Below the pieces are notes generated by a model that saw only the letters and a list, made by a program, of their open reading frames with translations, had not been told where the DNA came from and did not search any database. This document shows, one piece after another, positions 58,231 to 64,000 of a DNA stretch of 64,000 bases (its first letter is position 1; every line of letters begins with the position of its first letter). This DNA comes from Tetracladium setigerum (Eukaryota > Ascomycota > Leotiomycetes > Helotiales): the NCBI GenBank assembly GCA_031472005.1, contig PZJY01000003.1, forward strand, positions 1,302,001 to 1,366,000, written 5' to 3'. A program made the translations under genes and the position numbers.

Positions 58231-60260
58231 GGTTGAATAGCCTGGTTGTTCTGGTTTGTTGATAGTGGTCTTGGTATTTGGTATGTGGATAGGATTAGGA
58301 TCATGGTGGGTCTTCGGGGAATTTGAAGGGAGTTTCGTAGGAAGGAAGGGAGGCTACTCAAATGGATCTACGAAATAACTCAAATGGGTTCTACAAAGCT
58401 GTTTCGCCCAAGAAATTTGATTGATTCCTTGAAGGCCTACACAATGGACGACACACAGTTTCAGGTTGGGGCCAGAGACATTGCAAAGTCAAGACTTTGA
58501 AAGAGCAATGCGACTGTCTAAGAACGGGAGACTTCATGGAGAACAAAGAGACAGAGGCTGCTCATCCCAAACCAAAGATTCAGTGACCTGTAGAGCAATA
58601 TCGACGGTGAAGAGAAACCGCGAGACATTTTCTGCTTTCTGTACTGTGCAGAATATCCCAAGTTAGCCACCAAATTGAGCCCAAAAGTTTCGCTTCAACA
58701 CGGCATCTTTCTGCGCAATGATTGTTCAAGGAAGAATGAGCGTCACCTCGTAAGGTTCTGTGATATTGAACTATATCGTGATTTCTAGCCACTAGTACAA
58801 ATATTGCAAGTCAATTGTTGCCGCCACAGTTCTTGAGATTTAGCCACACCATCAAATAGCACTTGTTTGTTTCATCGCAGGGTATCGCGATGACTGACGG
58901 GCGGTAGCAGCCGGATAGAAGACATGTGGATCATTCCTTGAACATCTCTACTATGTCTGAAAACTGTATCATGGCGCCAAACGGACAGGCTCAATAGAAG
59001 ACTTATCAATTAAAGTCTTAAAACAAACTAGTAAAGACAGACAACCTTTCATTCCTGTACGTATATCATGCGCAGCCACTACAAGGAGATCAAACCGTTG
59101 TGGCTGGCAGCTGTAACAGGTACAAAACACAAGACGGAAGACGGAAGGGAATTGCTGAAGTGGTGTACCACTTGCATGTGCATGCCCAGAACCTCTTTGA
59201 AGATGTCTTGAAGCGATCACAATTTTACCCCAACCCCTTGCACATGCTTTCAAAGAAATGTTTGGGTAAGCCAGAAATCCCACGCTCCCAAAATACCATT
59301 GCTTTGAACTTGACACATTCTGATTACTTCTCAACAAACAGAAAACGCCATCTGAAATGGAAATCGGGACATTCTAGAGTCCCAATCAGCAGGCACACGG
59401 CAGAGTTATCGTCTCCACTCTTCCCCACCATCACCACTCCACACTTGGATGTATTCGGACGTTACGCCCGTTATCACAGCAGCCCCATTTCCATCGACCT
59501 TCTGGAAGTCTTTGTTGGCTTTCATAAGACCGGCAATATAACCGCTGAGAAGCTCAGAACGAGAGAGCTCCGTACAGCATGCGATGCAGCATCCTGGTGC
59601 GATGTAAAGAAAGAAATCAGGGGACTGCAGGGGCGGTAAGATAAGGGAGGAGAAACAATCATGGATGAGCTGTCGAGCATGGGAGCAGCATGTGGAGAAG
59701 CGAAGAGTTCTGGAAGCTCGATGGAAATTGTGGATGAAGTTTGCGAAAGTTGTGAAGACTAGAGTTGGAAGCCCGGACGATGGGAGGAATGGGCCGATGG
59801 ATTGACCTGGTCGGAAAGATCGGTGAAGGAAACAGAGTTAAAAGATAACAAGGGCTGTCCATGAAAAAGATCGGAGAGAAAACTCGCTTGGAAAAATAAA
59901 AAGGGTAAATTGCACTAGGGTTCTAGAATCGCTGAAGAAACTTGCACGCAGGCAAGGATCGGAACACTTTGCGATAGTACGAACAACGCAGCTTCTGAGG
60001 TGTGCGATACTTCGCCGCTCAGGTCCGGAGAAATAATTTCTTCATTTGTAAGTATGTACCTAGTACCTAGGTCTAGCAAACATTTGCGTAAGAGAATCGG
60101 AAATTTTTTCTCTAAATCTCCATCAAGACGTTCGTATTTGATTCGTCATTTTTGATTGCCGTGTCGACATTCCTTTCAATCCAGAAGAACGCCGGACACC
60201 TTTGGTTTACTTGTGATATTCCCTTCAATATACCCTTCGTACCGAGCGCAAAGAATCTTT
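58231..60260. other. Intergenic region with unsupported frames
   Basis: Plus-strand frame 59100-59639 and several minus-strand frames at 59400-59862 are open but show no start, splice sites or motifs that agree. No gene is called. Confidence 0.3.
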
Positions 60261-61011
60261 TCAGGAACTCGCGCTGATAGCCCCGCCAGTCGCCTTCCAT
60301 TTGCCAATTCGTCTCTTGAGATCCGCCTCAGTCTGCTGCATGGGATTCAGCCTCCTGTCCCTCGACATCTTGCCTACATCATCTCCATATTTTCCAACCA
60401 GCCTCTCAATCCATTCCCTCTCCCTCTCACTCTGCTTTCTATCCTTCTTCTCTGCACCACTGGCAGCTTGTTCCTCCAATAGACGGATGATCTCGTTCTT
60501 CTCGCTAGGCGCGTCATCGCCGAACCCTTCGAATTCATCTCCTTCCATATTTTCATCCTCCGAGTCGCTATTTAATGGATCATTCAAGGGATTCGCCTTT
60601 TTGGTGGCGTGGATCACTCGTATAATCTTTCCGGTCTCGGGGTCTCGCTCGACTCGGGCCTCCTGCGCAGCAAATGTCTTGGGGTAGGCGTTTGAGATGG
60701 CAAGTTTGCTTGTCGTCGAAGACTTTGAGATGTCGCCCGGTAGCAGTTTTTCTACTCCTCCAGTCGCACTGTTCAGACGGGATGTGAGGCCGAGACGGCG
60801 GTAGTTCTGAGTGAGAGTTTCATTCTGATTCCTGTAAAGAGAGGTATGGTTAGCTAGAGGCCTTTACAATCTTGCGCAGATGTGAGGGGTGAAATTACCA
60901 ATTTGCTGCAATGATAGGATTGCCCAAGGGATTGACCTTCTTGGACTTGGTCTTCATCCGGACCTTTGGAATGGAAGATCTCTTCTTCTTCTTCTGCAAT
61001 TCTCTACCCAT
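60261..61011 (-). CDS. NOP16: Nucleolar protein 16, 60S ribosome biogenesis
   Basis: Nucleolar assembly factor for the large ribosomal subunit. Two exons: 61011 to about 60898 (MGRELQKKKKRSSIPKVRMK, ending IIAANW) and from about 60833 to 60261, with a 60-odd-base intron (donor GTAATTT, acceptor TTTACAG). About 228 residues, normal for fungal Nop16. Diagnostic features: the Lys-rich start with PKVRMKTKSKKVNPLGNPIIAANWNQNETLTQNYRRLGL, the central HATKKANPLNDPLNS followed by an acidic stretch, and the conserved C-terminus ERLVGKYGDDVGKMSRDRRLNPMQQTEADLKRRI. The splice restores the Trp at the junction. No break. Confidence 0.93.
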
Positions 61012-64000
61012 GATTGATGAGTTGTCTTGGGTTGGAAAGGTTAGGGAGGTGATGTATGTGGAATTCCGCTGCTCTGTCTTTCGCTGCACTGCAGATTCCT
61101 CGAAATTTTATTCTGCCGCGCTACCCTCACCGCCAAGTGAAGATGAAATAAGGTTATCTAATCATCACGTGACGTTGATGGAGTGGCGGCAAGGCTTGGA
61201 AGTCAAATCAAATGAACTTCCCAGCCGACTGGACTTTTGTTTTTTTTCACTCACCAGCCTAAGTTCAATATGGAAGGTTTTGCCAGCCATTACCTCAGCC
61301 TAGACTTTTGGTATGTCCATCTGTCAATCTCCCGTCTTCTCAAGCAGGAAATCAAAAGGTGAGATGCAGCTTGAAATTGTTGGCCAAAGATGAGATGTTT
61401 GGCAGCATAACATCATCTCCTGCTTGTTGTCGGACGAGAGATGGGATGGCTCGACTCCCCCTCCTTTGCTGCCCCCCACGCTCGATGGTCTCCCCACCAC
61501 AGTACCACACCACCACACACCTGCTCGAGTATTATTGACAGTCCTCGACCATCAGACGTCACTTTTCACTATCAAACCTAGCGCTCTACAGCAGGACAGC
61601 CGCCCTGTAGGATACATGACAGGACAGGACAGGACAGCTCCAAATCCCTCACCAACTCTTCCATCATTACCTTGGTAGGTAGCGTACCTTGCAATGCTGT
61701 CATCAAACATATCTTCTATTATCGCTCACACACACTCACTACCGCCATATCAACAATTTCGTGGCAATGTCTCAAGAAGTCTACCCCTCCTCTGCTCTAA
61801 TCGCCGAACATTGGATTACCTATGACTTTGTTTTGTACGGAGGTGTACTAAACACCTGATATACAAGGCATATCGGAATTAGGAATGTTGATCTACAAAA
61901 TAGGAAGGTGTAACGTTCCATGTTCGATGGCCCGCCACAAATCTCGATCGAATGGAAAGTCCTCCATAGGTTGGCGCCACTCTACTTCAGAGCAAAATCG
62001 CGGCCAGATGCTGCTGCTCACGATTCTACTATTGTCGAATCAGCGGTGAATGCATCCAGGGGAAAGGCGAAGCGCGCCTCAAGAGCAAGTGGATGTGCAA
62101 GTTTGGAAGAGGCTAGCAGGAGAGAAAGCGGACCTGTTCCATGGTCCCACCACTACCTACCGCTCTCCGCAAGCTAGCTTGCGATTGCAAATTTCAACCC
62201 TCCTGTGGTCCTGTGGATGGCATCTACTCTGTACCCGAGCGAGCTCTAAATCGTGATCAGCACCACTAGGAATTCCTGGACCTGGGGAATGATGCGGGAT
62301 CTTGAAGCTTTCACAGAATCATTGACGGTCATTGGAAAGAAAGTCAAGGCACGCTGCAGCGACAGCAGCTCGCGCTTGCTTGCTTGTCAGGGTGATGACC
62401 AGGGGGAAAATGAACTCGGAGCTTGACTTGAACATGGAGCTTGCGATAGCTTCGGACGTATACCTCCAAATTGGATAGCTCAGCGGCTTCCAGCAAGAAT
62501 CCAGCTCCAGCAAGGCCCTCGCTCGAACTTTTTAGCTTTCGAGTTTCCATAGCTGTCGATTGATCCCCGCACAATCGGGTTCGTACCTCCTTCATAATCA
62601 TTCTCTTTTGCTAGTTTGCGCGATTCTCTACCATTTTTCTCGCAATTCTTCCGCGTTGTTCAAATCACCCTCCCGTATCTCCCCACGATGTTAGGAGAAC
62701 GGAAAAGTCCCCATGTTCAACGGCGTGCGGGAGCTCCCCTCGGTCATTGAATTCCCACGATGTATCGGCATGTGCATGTGCTGGTCGGGCAAGATATCGT
62801 TTACGTGATGGTGTGAAAGGGAGAATTGTTGAAGTTTAGGCAACCGTTTAGGAGATTTAAATCCCTGCCCCGAATATGCAGTGGCCTGTAAGCGACTCAG
62901 GGGTGCTGGCATCTGTGGGCGGTGACTGGCCAGAACTGCAAATAGATTGCAGCTTGTTCCTCTTGGCTCTCTGGCAATCAAGTCGCAATCAGTTGGAGGG
63001 CCAGAAAAGATCCTGGAGGAGGGAGAAAAGAAGAGCGGCATGGAGGGCGGTCCGACAGGAAAAGTCCTGGTCCTGGTCTGATGATTCCGTCATGAGAAAT
63101 CGCGGTTTATACTTCCGTATACTCCTTGATTGATGTTGTGCTGCGTGGAGGGAGCTTTTCATCGTCGGCGGCTTCCATCATTCCATGGTGGCTGATTTGG
63201 GGACCTTCCATGCATCTTCTAGCGCCCAACCAAGATTCCAACCAAAAGATTTCTCAGTAGCGTCTGCGCACACATCCGTTCAGTCAGGGGGTTGTCGACA
63301 TCCCACATGAACAGGCCTTCTGATTAGCTGGGGCAAGGAACCCGCACCGATGCCCGTTCTTGTGCATCCATCGTCGACTTTGGTCTCTGTACGGAAGTGA
63401 AGAGTAAACACTTGGAGTTCATAACGAGGCGCGGATATGCGCCAGAAGCCGGTAGGCGACTCCCTTTTGCTTTTACAGCGCACTACCTCCGCACTGTTCT
63501 TCACTTCAGGCGTTGCTGACAGCCTAGAAGTCCAAGGTCAGCATTATGAATTGCTTTGTTTTTGCGCACTATCAACAGACACCTCGGCAACAACTTGATC
63601 GTCGTAATTGAGATCTGTTATAGACGGGGACCTTCGGACTATGTGAGCCACACAATACTCGACTCATGGCTGCTGTTTACTTTTGCGCTCGCGACAGCTC
63701 TCAACGCAGGTCAAACTGCGAGGCAGGTAAACCGGTAGCCTCACGAAGTACAGTCGCTCTCCAGTTATTGAGCCATTATGGAGCACTGTAAAGGATTGAT
63801 GCTAGCATGCATCAACCTGTTGAAGTGCCACTGCTTATCTTCTTATGGTGCTTATCACCAGGCCAAGGAATAAGTATCTGTGCCCCCTCATTGTGCATGC
63901 TCGCATCAAGTCCCGAAGCGACTCTACAAAATTGTCTGTGGTTTGTAAAAACAGGCAAAATGTGAGTGCAGGGGATGGAATGGAGTATTTGGTGGCCGAG
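61012..64000. other. 3 kb without a supported gene
   Basis: This region lies upstream of NOP16 and runs to the window edge. It contains a GGACA tandem repeat at 61619-61637. All frames are short, without splice consistency or recognisable protein. It may hold a promoter or a gene outside the window. Confidence 0.4.
61619..61637. repeat. ACAGG/GGACA pentanucleotide repeat
   Basis: About four tandem units of ACAGG (with partial ends) in an intergenic stretch; another related copy is at 61593. Confidence 0.75.

Noticed and set aside
59100..59639. 179-codon plus-strand frame and minus-strand frames at 59400-59862
   Set aside because: Overlapping open frames on both strands without recognisable proteins; no basis to choose.

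Overview
This window is nuclear DNA of a filamentous ascomycete (Pezizomycotina). Genes on both strands are cut by many short introns of about 45-120 bases with GT donors and YAG acceptors. The gene set is fungal: a Dal5-type permease, HIS3, a 115-kDa-class NAD-glutamate dehydrogenase, PET127, an Hce2-type secreted protein and an A-T-TE NRPS-like synthetase. A plant-associated Leotiomycete would fit, but the sequence alone does not prove the taxon.

Layout. 1-2.7 kb: two unrecognised minus-strand genes, the first cut by the window edge. 3.9-10.4 kb: an MFS permease, a kynurenine-type aminotransferase and a mitochondrial D-lactate dehydrogenase, the last two divergent. 10.6-16.4 kb: a lysine/acid-rich protein, HIS3, a small membrane protein with a 17-nt microexon, RFC4 and a GH18 chitinase. 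16.9-22 kb: a spherulin-like secreted cupin and an Hce2 secreted protein, divergent across a 3.5 kb gene-poor stretch. 23.5-31.2 kb: NAD-GDH (GDH2) and kynureninase, divergent. 31.8-43.2 kb: PET127, the cohesin loader MAU2/SCC4, an alpha/beta hydrolase, LOC1 and a Myb-like lysine-rich protein. 43.2-47.2 kb: a possible small membrane-protein gene, a 17-bp perfect inverted repeat and an MFS sugar transporter. 50.2-55.5 kb: a short-chain-dehydrogenase-like protein without its catalytic lysine, convergent with the A-T-TE synthetase; this is the best candidate for an undescribed system here. 57.8-61 kb: a small basic protein and NOP16. The last 3 kb has no gene I can support.

Functional links. The aminotransferase and kynureninase both belong to kynurenine metabolism and GDH2 to amino-acid catabolism. 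HIS3, RFC4, PET127, MAU2, LOC1 and NOP16 are core housekeeping genes. The chitinase, cupin, Hce2 protein and synthetase are secreted or secondary-metabolism genes.

A pattern across the window matters for using this annotation. About eleven genes need one frame correction, and each correction is a single missing base inside a run of three to five G or C. Runs of this kind are a known weak point of some sequencing methods, so most breaks are more likely consensus errors than real pseudogenes. They are annotated as breaks, with positions.
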